A stretch of DNA of 64,000 nt from Fuerstiella sp. (GTDB lineage Bacteria; Planctomycetota; Planctomycetia; Planctomycetales; Planctomycetaceae): contig JALHMY010000005.1 of NCBI GenBank assembly GCA_022843805.1, positions 103,458-167,457 on the forward strand. Direction: 5' to 3'. Position numbers and translations under genes: made by a program. Within the stretch, counting starts at the first letter, position 1; each line of letters opens with the position of its first letter. Below, piece after piece: positions 46,987-56,722 of this stretch. Under the pieces are notes generated by a model that saw nothing but the letters and a program-made list of their open reading frames with translations, was not told where the DNA came from and searched no databases.

Positions 46987-48087
46987 TTAAGGCAGCTCCA
47001 CGGTCTTCAGATCCATGCTGCCACCGTTCTCTGCCTGAGTCAGTATCAGGGCATGGCTGTCATTCAGCTTATCCATCTGAACAACTCCCTTGAATGCTTC
47101 GATCGCTTCGAACGATTGTCCGGCCGTGCCACCACCTTTGACGGGTTCTGTCAGGCCTTTGTTCTCCTGCAGTCCGGTCGTTGTGATTTTCATCACTCCG
47201 CGGGCGCTGTTGCTCAGCAGCAGGAACTCACTGCCGTCCTTGCTGTATTTGATAAGATCGAGAGGTCGATTTCGGTTACCAAGTTCGGCAACGGTTGTGC
47301 CTTTCACTTTTTCACCGGCAGCGGCCAGATCCTTCAGAGGTACTTTGACCAGAGGAGTGCAAACATAGGCGCCCACAACGTTGGGTTCGCCATTGATCAT
47401 CACGGGCACAAAAGTTCGCATGGCCGCATAGTCTTCGTTCTGACCATGAGCTGCATGATAGATTTCAACGCTGACACCCTTGTCAGATTTTGCAAACGGG
47501 AAGTTCAGTTCCCGGAGAGCCGACGGTGACTGTGAGGATGACAGTCCGGAAATCAGCACCTTGCCTTCGAAGTAAGCGATGTCGGTAATCGTGTCAGGTC
47601 GATTATTTCGAGCACGACGGCCCTCACCAACGACCTTGTCTTCGGGTGCGTTCTTCAGATCTGCTTTGGCAAATCGGATGTTACTCGTATCGAGTATAGT
47701 CATTTTGCCCCCGCCATCGACCTGAACAATCGCTGGCTTCTCATCGGCTGTTACGGCCAGAAATGCAGTTCCTGTTCCTGGGTTGACTGCCAGATCACTG
47801 ACGGTCACTGTTTTTGCGTTCAGCAGGCTGCCAAGACTGGCCCCGACGTCCGTTAGGTTAATACTTGCAGACGCCGCGTCACCCTTTGTATTGCCGGTTG
47901 CAATGGCGAACACTGCGGCTGACTTTGCATCTCCGATAAATAAAATGTCTTCCGGTCCAAAGGCAAGTGATGTCGCGGACTGGATTTCTGCCTTTCCGGT
48001 GTTCAGGCCCCACTGATCGGCGGCTGGTGAATATTGAGTGGCGATGCTCATCGCCACCGCTGTAAACAAAGACACATAACGACGCAT
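46987..48087 (-). CDS. Secreted protein of unknown function, propeller-like
   Basis: 366 residues. Signal peptide about 1-23 (ends YSPAA). The mature sequence has repeated strand patterns such as SATSLAFGPEDILFIGDAKSAAVFAI, VSDLAVNPGTGTAFLAV and LDLIKYSKDGSEFLLLSN, which resemble blades of a beta-propeller of the NHL or SMP type. No catalytic motif or metal site is evident. It is probably periplasmic. The promoter lies in the 290-base gap shared with the divergent coiled-coil gene. Confidence 0.78.
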   Translation of the reverse strand: MRRYVSLFTAVAMSIATQYSPAADQWGLNTGKAEIQSATSLAFGPEDILFIGDAKSAAVFAIATGNTKGDAASASINLTDVGASLGSLLNAKTVTVSDLAVNPGTGTAFLAVTADEKPAIVQVDGGGKMTILDTSNIRFAKADLKNAPEDKVVGEGRRARNNRPDTITDIAYFEGKVLISGLSSSQSPSALRELNFPFAKSDKGVSVEIYHAAHGQNEDYAAMRTFVPVMINGEPNVVGAYVCTPLVKVPLKDLAAAGEKVKGTTVAELGNRNRPLDLIKYSKDGSEFLLLSNSARGVMKITTTGLQENKGLTEPVKGGGTAGQSFEAIEAFKGVVQMDKLNDSHALILTQAENGGSMDLKTVELP

Positions 48088-48377
48088 TGTGATCTCTCCC
48101 GAAGGAAGGTTCGACCAAAGGAACGATCTGCTGCAGACGACAGATCACGCAGTCGCATTATGACAGACAGAATTGCAAATGTGAACCAGTGAAATCAACC
48201 CGAACGGATGATGGGTTAAAATCTGACGAATTTATCAGGGAAGCAGGATCCCGAATTCCCTAATTGAGGTGAAACAACGGCTTTTTTGCTTCACAAGCGG
48301 GGCAGGTTTTTGAATGCTGTGAGCTGATGCGAAGTATGTGTTGCGGTCGCGCTCTGCTGACCTGAAGGGGAGTTCTC

Positions 48378-49379
48378 ATGAACGAAGGACAGACGACAAC
48401 GGAAGTTCTCCAGAGATTTGAACAGAACGGCCATATCGAATCGCCACAGCTTGTGGAACGAATGGACTCTGCAATTGGAGATGCGTCGGCTTCGATCGGC
48501 CTGGTAATGGCCGAACTGGTTCGTCGCTCGCTGCGTGGCGGAGTGGGAGAGATCAGCAATTCAATACACGATTTTGCACGCGATCAGGTTGGCACGGCGA
48601 TTGGTCGCATGATGCCGACAGTGACACTCACTGTGGAACAACTGGCGGAAGCCACATCAAAACGCGTGACCGAAGGTGCTGTGCATCGTTTTGAGGAAGA
48701 ACTGAAGTCGGTTGAGACACGGGCAACAGAACACACACACGTCATCGCTGCCCGGGTTAAGGCAGAAGCGGAAGCTGCTGTGGATGCAGTTCATCAGGTG
48801 GTGCTGAAGTCATCAGAAACGGCAGAAAGTACAGCCCGTGAACTCGAAGAACTTCAGCAGCGGGCCAAAGAGTCCTGGAAGAAGGTCAAAACAGAACTGC
48901 AGACATTGCGTGAAGGACGCTCTCTGACGGATCTGCAGCTCTCAGAAACACGTGAGCAGTTGAATGGTACACGCGAGCAGGTGTCCGGACTTCTGCAGAC
49001 ACTCAGTCACACCGGTCAGGAACTGCTGGAAACTCGGACTCAACTCAACCAGACCACTCAACAGCTGGCCGAATCCCGAAAACTCCTTGTTCAGTCGCAG
49101 CACGAACTGGCCCAGACACGGCAGGAGCTCAGTCTGACTCAGCAGCAGCTGGGTGAAGCCCGATCCGGGCTCTCTGAACTCAGCCGTACATCGGCTCAGA
49201 AGATTTCCGGCCTGGAAGCTGTCCTGACCACCGTCACAGAGAGACTGAGCGAGCTGGAACGCCCCAAAGGCATCCGTGCGCTGTTGACCCGATTTAAGGG
49301 AGGCCAGAAAAAACAGGCTGGTCAGATCGAAAGCGCAGAGATCGATTCAGCGGAACTCTCAGAAGACTCGACACGCTGA
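48378..49379 (+). CDS. Coiled-coil protein with regular Leu-x-x-Thr heptads
   Basis: 333 residues, with AGGGGAG before the ATG. No signal peptide or membrane span. Residues 1-110 are helical; 110-180 is a charged coiled coil. From about 193 to 276 twelve consecutive heptads can be written with Leu (once Val) in the first position and mostly Thr or Ser in the fourth, for example LSETREQ, LNGTREQ, LNQTTQQ, LAQTRQE. A hydrophobic a-position with polar d-position is unusual for a simple two-stranded coil. The tail contains a basic patch and acidic end. Likely a cytoplasmic structural or tethering protein; not related to a family I recognise. Confidence 0.85.
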   Translation: MNEGQTTTEVLQRFEQNGHIESPQLVERMDSAIGDASASIGLVMAELVRRSLRGGVGEISNSIHDFARDQVGTAIGRMMPTVTLTVEQLAEATSKRVTEGAVHRFEEELKSVETRATEHTHVIAARVKAEAEAAVDAVHQVVLKSSETAESTARELEELQQRAKESWKKVKTELQTLREGRSLTDLQLSETREQLNGTREQVSGLLQTLSHTGQELLETRTQLNQTTQQLAESRKLLVQSQHELAQTRQELSLTQQQLGEARSGLSELSRTSAQKISGLEAVLTTVTERLSELERPKGIRALLTRFKGGQKKQAGQIESAEIDSAELSEDSTR

Positions 49380-49505
49380 TCTTCAGTCGGTGACGATGGA
49401 ACAACTGAATCGGCTGGCCAATCGATTCCTTCAGCTGAAGGAGTAACCTCATTGAGGTGGACCAGAGCCCTGTGCTAACACCTGCTTCGGCGTAAGGGAT
49501 TATCT

Positions 49506-50486
49506 TTATGCCGGAACAGCGATCGTATCCAGCATGGACTTGAGGATTTGCCCGGCCCGCAGGCGGTATCCCTCACGCAATGCGCCCTTGCAGACCAGTC
49601 GATGAGCCAGTACGGGAATCGCCACTTCCTTGACGTCATCAGGAATAACGAAACTTCGACCTTCAGTCATGGCGAGTGCCTGTGCAGCCCGGTACAGCGT
49701 CAGAGCACCTCGGGTGCTGACTCCCAGCACCAGCTCATTGTGCGTACGAGTTCTTGCAGTGAGCTCCAGCATGTAATCGGCAATCGAGTCATCCACTCGA
49801 ATTTCACACACCTGCTTTTGAAGCTGTACGACCTGAGCGCTGTCAACAACAGGCTGCAGAGAATCCACGGGCTGGCCCTCGCGGTGCTGCTTCAGAATCT
49901 GGCGTTCCACCTGTCGGCTGGGATATCCCAGGTCCAGACACATCATAAAACGGTCCAGCTGATTCTCAGGCAACGGATATGTGCCCTCGTATTCAAAGGG
50001 ATTCTGAGTGGCGATCACCAGAAAGGGATTACCCAGAGGATGAGTGACTCCTTCGATGGAAACCTGCCGTTCGCTCATTGCCTCCAGCAGGGCACTCTGA
50101 GTTCGAGGCGTGGTACGATTAATCTCATCGGCCAGAAGGACATTGGTAAAGACAGGACCCGGGCGAAATTCAAACTCTCCGGTAGCTGGCTTATAGACGT
50201 TTGCTCCCAGAATATCACTCGGCAGAAGGTCCGGAGTGAACTGCAGCCGCGTGAACTGGCAGCCCAAAGTCCTCGCCAGTGCACGTGCGAGCGATGTTTT
50301 CCCCAGCCCTGGGGCATCTTCCAGCAGTATATGGCCCCCCGCCAGTAACGCGACAACCGATAATTTGACGGCTTTTTCCTTGCCCAGAACCGCAGATTCC
50401 ACATTGCTGCGAATTCTTCCAATCACTTCGTGGCTCACCAGAAACTCCAGGGTGTGGTCGCAATCAGGCAGGACATTATCGAACAA
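49506..50486 (-). CDS. MoxR-family AAA+ ATPase
   Basis: 326 residues from TTG at 50486; the start is uncertain since no ATG is available. Walker A EDAPGLGKTS, Walker B VLLADEINR, sensor motif IATQNPFEYEGTYPLPENQLDRF and arginine region are intact, as in MoxR chaperone-like ATPases that usually work with DUF58 and VWA-domain proteins. Such partners are not adjacent here: the gene stands alone between a coiled-coil gene and the glycan cluster. Whether it acts on either is unknown. Confidence 0.92.
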   Translation of the reverse strand: MFDNVLPDCDHTLEFLVSHEVIGRIRSNVESAVLGKEKAVKLSVVALLAGGHILLEDAPGLGKTSLARALARTLGCQFTRLQFTPDLLPSDILGANVYKPATGEFEFRPGPVFTNVLLADEINRTTPRTQSALLEAMSERQVSIEGVTHPLGNPFLVIATQNPFEYEGTYPLPENQLDRFMMCLDLGYPSRQVERQILKQHREGQPVDSLQPVVDSAQVVQLQKQVCEIRVDDSIADYMLELTARTRTHNELVLGVSTRGALTLYRAAQALAMTEGRSFVIPDDVKEVAIPVLAHRLVCKGALREGYRLRAGQILKSMLDTIAVPA

Positions 50487-50833
50487 ATGATAGACGTCAT
50501 TACGGGAAAATGTGAGGCAATCGGGGCGCCTTTCCCCCCGAATTTTTTCCGGATCTGCCCCTCATCGACCCTTCTTCAGAGTCGGGCGTTCATGGAAGTG
50601 TACAGAAAGCTGTCATCGCGAACGCCTGCAGAAGTTCGTTAGCTCTGGGCAAATTTCCCCAATATCACTGGTCGTCACGCCCTGGGGATTACCCGTAAAC
50701 CGTGAAAAAAGACCAGTCAGGCCGCCCGGCGGGTCGATGTGTTCACGAGGGGGGATCGATCAGGACTGGCGTTTCGCTTTTTCCATGGGAGGGTGCGAGC
50801 GATTCGCAACTGTCGGTCATTCGGGGAGTGGAC

Positions 50834-52969
50834 GTGACTGCACTGAGCGACAATAAAGCACTGCGGGAAGGATACCGGCGACATCTGGCAGGCGATCGAC
50901 AAAAGGCTGCTCAGATCTACGCGGAAGTTCTGACCGCAAATCCCGAAAACGCAGATGCCTGGCATTTGTCCGGAGTACTCGCTCACCAGCGAGGTCGCAC
51001 AGATGATGCCGAACAGCTGCTTCGTCTGGCTCTGAAATTCAGACCGGCAGATCCGTCGTTCGAAACGAATCTGGCTGCTGTGCTGCTGGCTGCAGGAAAG
51101 GCCGAAGAAGCAGAAACGGTTTGTCGACGTGTTTTGCAGATCGAGCCGGATCGCCATGACGCAATGCTGCATCTTGGAACAGCCCTGCGTCAGCTGGAAC
51201 GTTACCACGAAGGCCTCGCGGTGTGCCGAAAAGCGGCAAAAAGAATGCCGCATGATCCTCAGCTGCTGTGTAACCTTGGTGCCCTGTTCACTGACACCGG
51301 GCAGCTTCATGAAGCCCTGCAGGTTCTTAAGCTGGCTCATTCTCTGAATCCCCGGCTGCCTCAGATCTGCCTTAACCTTGGATCTGTTCAGCGGCAGCTG
51401 GGATTGTTTGAAGAAGCGGCCGTTTCGCTCAGTCAGGCCACCGAGCTTGCTCCGGATCTGGCCGAGGCAGCAACGAACCTGGCGAACCTGCTGCTGGAAC
51501 TCGGACAGCCTGAACAGGCACTGGCCGAATTTCGTCGCGCATTGCGGCTGAATCCAAACTCCCCGTCAGCCCTGAGCGGACTCGGTCAGGGTCTGCAGGT
51601 GCTCGGTCGCTGGAATGATGCGATGGCCGCGTTTGACCAGGCCTGTGCACTGCCGCTGGCCAGGGGCCGGTCATCCGCCCGGCAGAGAATCCTGAGCAAC
51701 CGGATGTATTGTGCCAGTCTGGTTCCCGGTCTGACGCGAAGCCAGGTCTGTGCGCTGCACAGCGAATGGGGGAGACATCTGGAATCCGTCACCGTCCCCG
51801 TTTCGCATCCTCCGACTGATCAGCCTGACCGCCGTCTGCGAGTCGGCTACGTCTCTCCTGACTTTCGCCGTCATGCAACTATGAAATTCTTCCTGCCGTT
51901 CTTTATGGCACATGATCGGGAGAATTTTGAGTTCATCTGCTATTCAGAAAATGCCCGCACCGATGACGTGTCTCAGCAGGTGCAAGAACTGGCTGACCAC
52001 TGGCGATTGACCTGCGGTGTCTGTGATGCACAGATGGTGCAGATGATCCTTGAGGATCAGATTGATATTCTGGTTGATCTGGCAGGACATACGGCGGGTA
52101 ACCGACTGACTGTGTTTGCTGCCAGACCCGCGCCGATTCAGGTAAGTTTTCTGGGATATCCGAATACCACTGGCCTGACTCGGATCGATTACCTGCTGAC
52201 CGACAATGTGCGGGAAGACAGTTCTTCCGCCGCTTTCTTCACCGAACAGCTTGTGGCAATGCCTCACGGTGCCTGTTGTTTCGATGCGGGCACGTCGGCT
52301 CCGGATCTCAGCGAACCCCCGGTATTACGTAACGGTCATGTCACACTGGGCTCGACTCATCGGCTCGAGAAACTTTCTCCTCAGTGCCTCAGGCTATGGG
52401 CCGATGTCATGAAACTGGTGCCGTCAGCCAGGCTTCTGATTCTGCGCGACGTGCTCGGAAGCAGTGAGGTGATTCGGCAAAACCTCTTGCGTCAGCTGGC
52501 GGAGGCCGGTATCGACCTCGATCGCACCGATCTTCGCTGGGATGTCCCCGGCAATCATCTGGAGGTCTATTCCGAAATCGATATCGTGCTGGATGTTTTT
52601 CCCTGGCCCAGCGGTACTACCGCTTACGAAGCCATGTGGATGGGCGTTCCGGTTCCCGCCGTTTATGCTCATTCAGCATGCTCAGGGGCAGCAGCCTCCT
52701 TTCTCCGTTTCTGTGGCGCTGACGAACTGATCGCGCGGTCTCCGGAACACTACGTCAGGCTTGTCGCGGCACTGGCCGAAAATACGGCCGAACTCAGTCG
52801 GTTTCGACACAGCCTGCGAAACCAGATGGCCGCCACAGTCTGTAATGCAAAACAGTTTGCTCTGGACCTCGAACAGGCATACTCAGCCATGTGGCGGAGA
52901 CGATGTGGTCTCTGTACTCCCGGGAGCCAGCTGACGCTGATTGAACGAACGGAGGACGTGCTCGTATGA
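50834..52969 (+). CDS. TPR protein with GT41 (OGT/SPINDLY-type) glycosyltransferase domain
   Basis: 711 residues from a GTG at 50834 with GGGGAG 6-11 bases upstream; an upstream GTG at 50702 would add 44 non-typical residues. About eight TPR repeats fill residues 8-300 (for example NADAWHLSGVLAHQRGRTDD). The GT41 domain follows from about 333: RVGYVSPDFRRHATMKFF, FVDLAGHT-like ILVDLAGHTAGNRL, FLGYPNTTGLTRIDY, then VTLGSTHRLEKLSPQCL and DVFPWPSGTTAYEAMWMGVPV. The family transfers GlcNAc or fucose to Ser/Thr of proteins. Many bacterial homologues act on secreted or surface proteins or on glycans. The stop overlaps the next start as ATGA. Confidence 0.93.
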   Translation: MTALSDNKALREGYRRHLAGDRQKAAQIYAEVLTANPENADAWHLSGVLAHQRGRTDDAEQLLRLALKFRPADPSFETNLAAVLLAAGKAEEAETVCRRVLQIEPDRHDAMLHLGTALRQLERYHEGLAVCRKAAKRMPHDPQLLCNLGALFTDTGQLHEALQVLKLAHSLNPRLPQICLNLGSVQRQLGLFEEAAVSLSQATELAPDLAEAATNLANLLLELGQPEQALAEFRRALRLNPNSPSALSGLGQGLQVLGRWNDAMAAFDQACALPLARGRSSARQRILSNRMYCASLVPGLTRSQVCALHSEWGRHLESVTVPVSHPPTDQPDRRLRVGYVSPDFRRHATMKFFLPFFMAHDRENFEFICYSENARTDDVSQQVQELADHWRLTCGVCDAQMVQMILEDQIDILVDLAGHTAGNRLTVFAARPAPIQVSFLGYPNTTGLTRIDYLLTDNVREDSSSAAFFTEQLVAMPHGACCFDAGTSAPDLSEPPVLRNGHVTLGSTHRLEKLSPQCLRLWADVMKLVPSARLLILRDVLGSSEVIRQNLLRQLAEAGIDLDRTDLRWDVPGNHLEVYSEIDIVLDVFPWPSGTTAYEAMWMGVPVPAVYAHSACSGAAASFLRFCGADELIARSPEHYVRLVAALAENTAELSRFRHSLRNQMAATVCNAKQFALDLEQAYSAMWRRRCGLCTPGSQLTLIERTEDVLV

Positions 52970-53685
52970 ATGCTCCTCTGTTGAATCCCCTGACCGCGGA
53001 ACCCATGACCGCGGAACTCATGGCCGCAAAACTCGCAGTCGTGAAACCGCCTTGCACAGCCCCGGTGGCTGACGAATCCGTATTCGAAAACGACCTGCAG
53101 CAATTCGGACCGGATTCCGCTCTTGCGCTGGCCGAATTGAGTGAGCCGCTGGCTCAGCTGAATCGCAGCTATCGGCAACAGGTGCAGAATCGGGGATTGT
53201 CCACCTGCCCCGAGATCACTCGATGGATCGGTTGTCAGGTAACCGTCTTTCTGAGGCACGATCAGGTTTACATCTTTGCAGTAGTATGTGCTCATCGCTG
53301 CGGGATGGCAAATCGCGTGCGGCTGGCTGATGCGACCCTGTTTGTCGATCCCGTTGGCCGCACTCAGACAATCAGTCAGCGCGGTACTCTTCCAAACCGA
53401 TCGACGGTGCATGCATTCATCCGCGGAACGCTGGTCGAGATCTCCGACGATTCTCCGGAAGAGGATCTCGCGGAATGGAGTCCAGTGATCTATCGGCCTG
53501 CGGAAAACTCAGAGTTCATCATTGAGTCGAACAGATCTGCTGTGACTCATGCGCAACGTGTGCTGATGATTCCAGGCCGAATCAAAGTCTGGGGTCAGGG
53601 AGTCGGTCGTCGATCGTTTGATCCGACGGAATCTGCTGTGAAATTTGTCCCGCGTTCCGCTTCTCCAAATGGATTTGTCTCATGA
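52966..53685 (+). CDS. Protein of unknown function, coupled to GT41 and aminotransferase genes
   Basis: 239 residues. The first 30 residues contain a small internal repeat (TAEPMTAELMAAKLA). The body has predicted strands (CQVTVFLRHDQVYIFAVVCAH, GTLVEISDDSPEE) and no membrane span or signal peptide. Both ends overlap the neighbours by four bases (ATGA), so expression is tied to the transferase and the aminotransferase. I do not recognise a family; it may be an accessory or acceptor protein of the GT41 enzyme. Confidence 0.85.
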   Translation: MNAPLLNPLTAEPMTAELMAAKLAVVKPPCTAPVADESVFENDLQQFGPDSALALAELSEPLAQLNRSYRQQVQNRGLSTCPEITRWIGCQVTVFLRHDQVYIFAVVCAHRCGMANRVRLADATLFVDPVGRTQTISQRGTLPNRSTVHAFIRGTLVEISDDSPEEDLAEWSPVIYRPAENSEFIIESNRSAVTHAQRVLMIPGRIKVWGQGVGRRSFDPTESAVKFVPRSASPNGFVS

Positions 53686-54956
53686 AAAGCGCGGTTCTGC
53701 AACTGGCAGCTTTTGGTGGGCTGCCTCTTTTTCCTCAGCCTGTGCACGTAGGTCAGCCGAATCTGACGGACCGTGAATTGCTGCTGTCTGATCTTGAAAA
53801 CGTTTTGAAATCCGGCCATCTGACCAATCATGGTCCGCGAGTGAAATCCTTTGAGCAGGCGGTGTCTCGAGTTTGCGGCGCTAAGCACTGTGTCGCCATT
53901 TGTAATGCAACGACGGCCCTGCAGATCGCGGCGCGAGCACTTCAATTCCATGGTGAAGTGATTGTGCCGGCGTTCACCTTTATCGCGACGGCTCATGCCA
54001 TGGAATGGATAGGGCTGACACCTGTTTTTGCCGATGTCACCGAAGATACTCATACGCTGGACCCCGCTTCCGTTGAGGCCTGTCTTTCTCCGCGGACATC
54101 GGCCATCGTTCCTGTGCACCTTTGGGGCCACGTGTGTGACGTCGATTCGCTAGCACGTATCGCAGATCGATGTTCTCTGAAAATGCTCTTCGATTCCAGC
54201 CACGCTTTTGGCTGTCGAAGCGGAGGAAAGTCCGTGGGCGTTTTCGGAGATGCTGAAGTCTTCAGCTTTCACGCGACAAAGTTTGTGCATGCCGTGGAAG
54301 GCGGTGCGATCGTTACAAACAGCGATGATCTGGCCGACAGATGTCGCCGACTGCGGGCTTTCGGAATCTCAGGCCTGACCGAGGTGAGTGATGCGGGTAT
54401 CAACGGAAAAATGCATGAACTGTCAGCCGCGGCCGGGTTACGCTCGATTGCCAGTCTGCCGGAAATTCTTTCTGCAAATCAGCGCAACCGACAGTTGTAT
54501 GAACGAGTTGTCTCGCACCTGAATGGCATTCGTCTGCTTGCATGTCCTGATGGCACTGAGACGAATTCTCAGTATGTGGTTGCTGTGATCGATGAATCAC
54601 ATTTCGGACTGAGTCGTGATCAGCTGGTCGCACTGCTGCGAGCAGAGGGTGTCTTCGCTCGCAGCTATTTTATGCCGGGATGTCATCGGTCATCCCCGTA
54701 TCGGGATGCTGCTCCCGGAATTCACCAGCGAGTGCCGCTTCCCGTCACCGAACGGCTGCTGCAGAAAGTGTTACAGTTACCCACGGGGCTGGCAACGACT
54801 GCTGAAGATATCCTGCGGATCGGTGGCCTCATCAGTTTCGCCCATCGCAACGCGACAGAAATCCGGCGACAATACAGCCTGCGAATGGGTCGCACCCGGT
54901 TTCACGAGGCTGATCCTTCCGGGACCCATGATTCCTCACTGCGTGAAGCGGGTTAA
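53682..54956 (+). CDS. DegT/DnrJ/EryC1/StrS family PLP-dependent aminotransferase
   Basis: 424 residues. It has NATTALQIAARAL, VIVPAFTFIATAHAM and FSFHATKFVHAVEGGAIV, with Lys200 as the PLP-binding lysine, and MPGCHRSSPYRD near the C-terminus. Such enzymes transfer an amino group to keto-sugars, usually nucleotide-linked. The extra 45 residues at the C-terminus are low in conservation. In this cluster it suggests that an amino sugar is made or placed on the product of the GT41 protein. Start overlaps the previous stop. Confidence 0.94.
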   Translation: MKSAVLQLAAFGGLPLFPQPVHVGQPNLTDRELLLSDLENVLKSGHLTNHGPRVKSFEQAVSRVCGAKHCVAICNATTALQIAARALQFHGEVIVPAFTFIATAHAMEWIGLTPVFADVTEDTHTLDPASVEACLSPRTSAIVPVHLWGHVCDVDSLARIADRCSLKMLFDSSHAFGCRSGGKSVGVFGDAEVFSFHATKFVHAVEGGAIVTNSDDLADRCRRLRAFGISGLTEVSDAGINGKMHELSAAAGLRSIASLPEILSANQRNRQLYERVVSHLNGIRLLACPDGTETNSQYVVAVIDESHFGLSRDQLVALLRAEGVFARSYFMPGCHRSSPYRDAAPGIHQRVPLPVTERLLQKVLQLPTGLATTAEDILRIGGLISFAHRNATEIRRQYSLRMGRTRFHEADPSGTHDSSLREAG

Positions 54957-55014
54957 TGTGTTTCCACAGAACTCAGTGTCTCCCGACCAGAACGCCTGTC
55001 TGAGATGACTTCTT

Positions 55015-55797
55015 ATGCAAATGAAAAAAAACGACAGTCTTCAGAGCCCTGTAACCGATCCGTCCGTGATGCCCGAATCTGTTGTCCATGCCCGCCTGGC
55101 TCTGTGCCAGCATTTGCTGCAGTCTCCCATTCCACCTCAGGAGCTGATTCGTAACCTTGGACTTTACCTGTTGCCCATGGATATCAAGCGCATACTGTTC
55201 TTCGCTGATCTTTATCAGCAGATCGTCAGTGTGCCGGGAGTTATCCTGGAATTTGGTACTCGATGGGGGCAGAATCTCGCGGTGCTGCAGTCACTGCGAT
55301 CCATACTCGAGCCGTATCACCATCGTCGCCTGATCGTGGGCTTCGATACCTTTGAAGGCTTCCCTGAAGTGACCCCGCAGGATGGAACGGCTTCTGCGGC
55401 ACATGTGGGTGCTTACAGCGTTACGGAAAACTACGATGTCTGTCTGGAACAGCTGCTGGCACTCCGGGAGAAACAATCTCCATTGCCAGAGGTCAAAAAA
55501 TTTCGCGTGGTAAAGGGCAACGCGCCGGAAATGCTGGATCAGTACCTGCATGAGCACCCCGAAACCATCGTTGCTCTCGCCTATTTCGATATGGACCTTT
55601 TTCAGCCCACCGCCGACTGTCTGAAACTGCTCAAAGGCAGACTTACACAGGGGTCCGTCGTGGGATTCGATGAACTGAATCATGCTGCGTTTCCCGGGGA
55701 AACCATCGCTGTTCAGGAAGTTCTGGGGCTGGAGAAAATTCGGCTGAGGCGCAGTCTCTGGAGTGCTGATGAGTCGTACTTTGTTGTCGGGGAATGA
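55015..55797 (+). CDS. TylF/MycF-type O-methyltransferase
   Basis: 260 residues (start at 55015 or two codons on). SAM-binding VILEFGTRWGQNLAVL (77-92), GFDTFEGFPE (109-118) and the metal site AYFDMDLFQPT (189-199) with VVGFDELNHAAFPGE are typical of TylF/OleY-like methyltransferases, which methylate hydroxyls of deoxysugars. This fits a sugar-modification pathway with the aminotransferase. The next gene begins four bases after the stop. Confidence 0.9.
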   Translation: MQMKKNDSLQSPVTDPSVMPESVVHARLALCQHLLQSPIPPQELIRNLGLYLLPMDIKRILFFADLYQQIVSVPGVILEFGTRWGQNLAVLQSLRSILEPYHHRRLIVGFDTFEGFPEVTPQDGTASAAHVGAYSVTENYDVCLEQLLALREKQSPLPEVKKFRVVKGNAPEMLDQYLHEHPETIVALAYFDMDLFQPTADCLKLLKGRLTQGSVVGFDELNHAAFPGETIAVQEVLGLEKIRLRRSLWSADESYFVVGE

Positions 55798-55801
55798 CAA
55801 A

Positions 55802-56452
55802 ATGACTGCTCTGCCTGCCTATCGCCAGATCACAGAGTGTACCGAATCGTATTTCGATCGCCTCGGTGACTCTCCGCTCGGTATGGGATGGCCAAATACG
55901 GCCGATGCCATTCGCCGCTTTCAGATCATGCTGGACGTGATTCGAGAACCGGCAAGCCCAAATCATCCGGTCCGGCTGCTGGACCTGGGCTGCGGCTGCG
56001 GACACCTCTATGAATACCTTCGAGGTAACAGTATCGACGGAATTCAATACACAGGTATCGATCTCTCGGAACGCTTCATCAGCCAGTGTCGAAAAAAGCA
56101 TCCGCATGCCGACTTTCGTCATGCGGATATTCTGCAGAATCCGGCACAGCTTGAGCAGTTCGATTATGCTGTGATCAATGGAGTCTTTACGTCACGCTGT
56201 TCCATGAGCTTCGAGCAAATGTGGGCATTTGTGCAATCAATGCTGAAGACAGTTTTTGATCATACAACCAGTGGTATTGCCTTCAACGCGATGAGTAAAC
56301 ACGTTGACTGGGAACGCGACGATCTGTTTCACCTGCCGCTGGATACTCTGGCCGCCTTTCTTCACTCCAGCCTCAGCCGACACTTTTTCATTCGACATGA
56401 CTATGGTCTGTATGAATTCACAGCATACGTCTATCACCAGCCAACCCGCTGA
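55802..56452 (+). CDS. Class I SAM-dependent methyltransferase
   Basis: 216 residues from the ATG at 55802, five bases downstream of the previous stop. SAM motif LLDLGCGCGHLYEYL (59-73), then GIDLSERFISQCRKKHP and a later acidic motif. The rest does not identify a substrate. An earlier in-frame start would overlap the TylF gene. As last gene of the cluster, its most likely substrate is a sugar or surface-glycan intermediate; that is inference. Confidence 0.9.
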   Translation: MTALPAYRQITECTESYFDRLGDSPLGMGWPNTADAIRRFQIMLDVIREPASPNHPVRLLDLGCGCGHLYEYLRGNSIDGIQYTGIDLSERFISQCRKKHPHADFRHADILQNPAQLEQFDYAVINGVFTSRCSMSFEQMWAFVQSMLKTVFDHTTSGIAFNAMSKHVDWERDDLFHLPLDTLAAFLHSSLSRHFFIRHDYGLYEFTAYVYHQPTR

Positions 56453-56492
56453 CGGCTAAGTCGAATTTTGTTGGGATCTTATAGAAATCTCT

Positions 56493-56630
56493 CGTCGTAC
56501 TCGTACTCAGCTTTGCGGTACTCGTACTCGCTCGACGCTCCGGCACTGCGTGCGTTCGAAGGATCTACCGCATCATCATGCTTTTTTCGAGTACGATTAC
56601 GAGTACCGTTGCACTGAGTACGAGTACGAT
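56493..56630. repeat. Family D inverted repeat built of TACTCG units
   Basis: The arms (about 56495-56530 and 56588-56629) consist of TCGTACTCGTACTCAG and its reverse complement CTGAGTACGAGTACGA with short insertions. The arms could fold together after the glycan cluster. No open frame of interest crosses it. Confidence 0.8.
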
Positions 56631-56722
56631 TTCTGTGGCGCAACTCAGGTTCGGGTTAACAGCGGCAAACCGGTGCTGAAACCCTGTTGTGCGACAGACA
56701 ACATCTTGTTGAGCCTTTTTTT

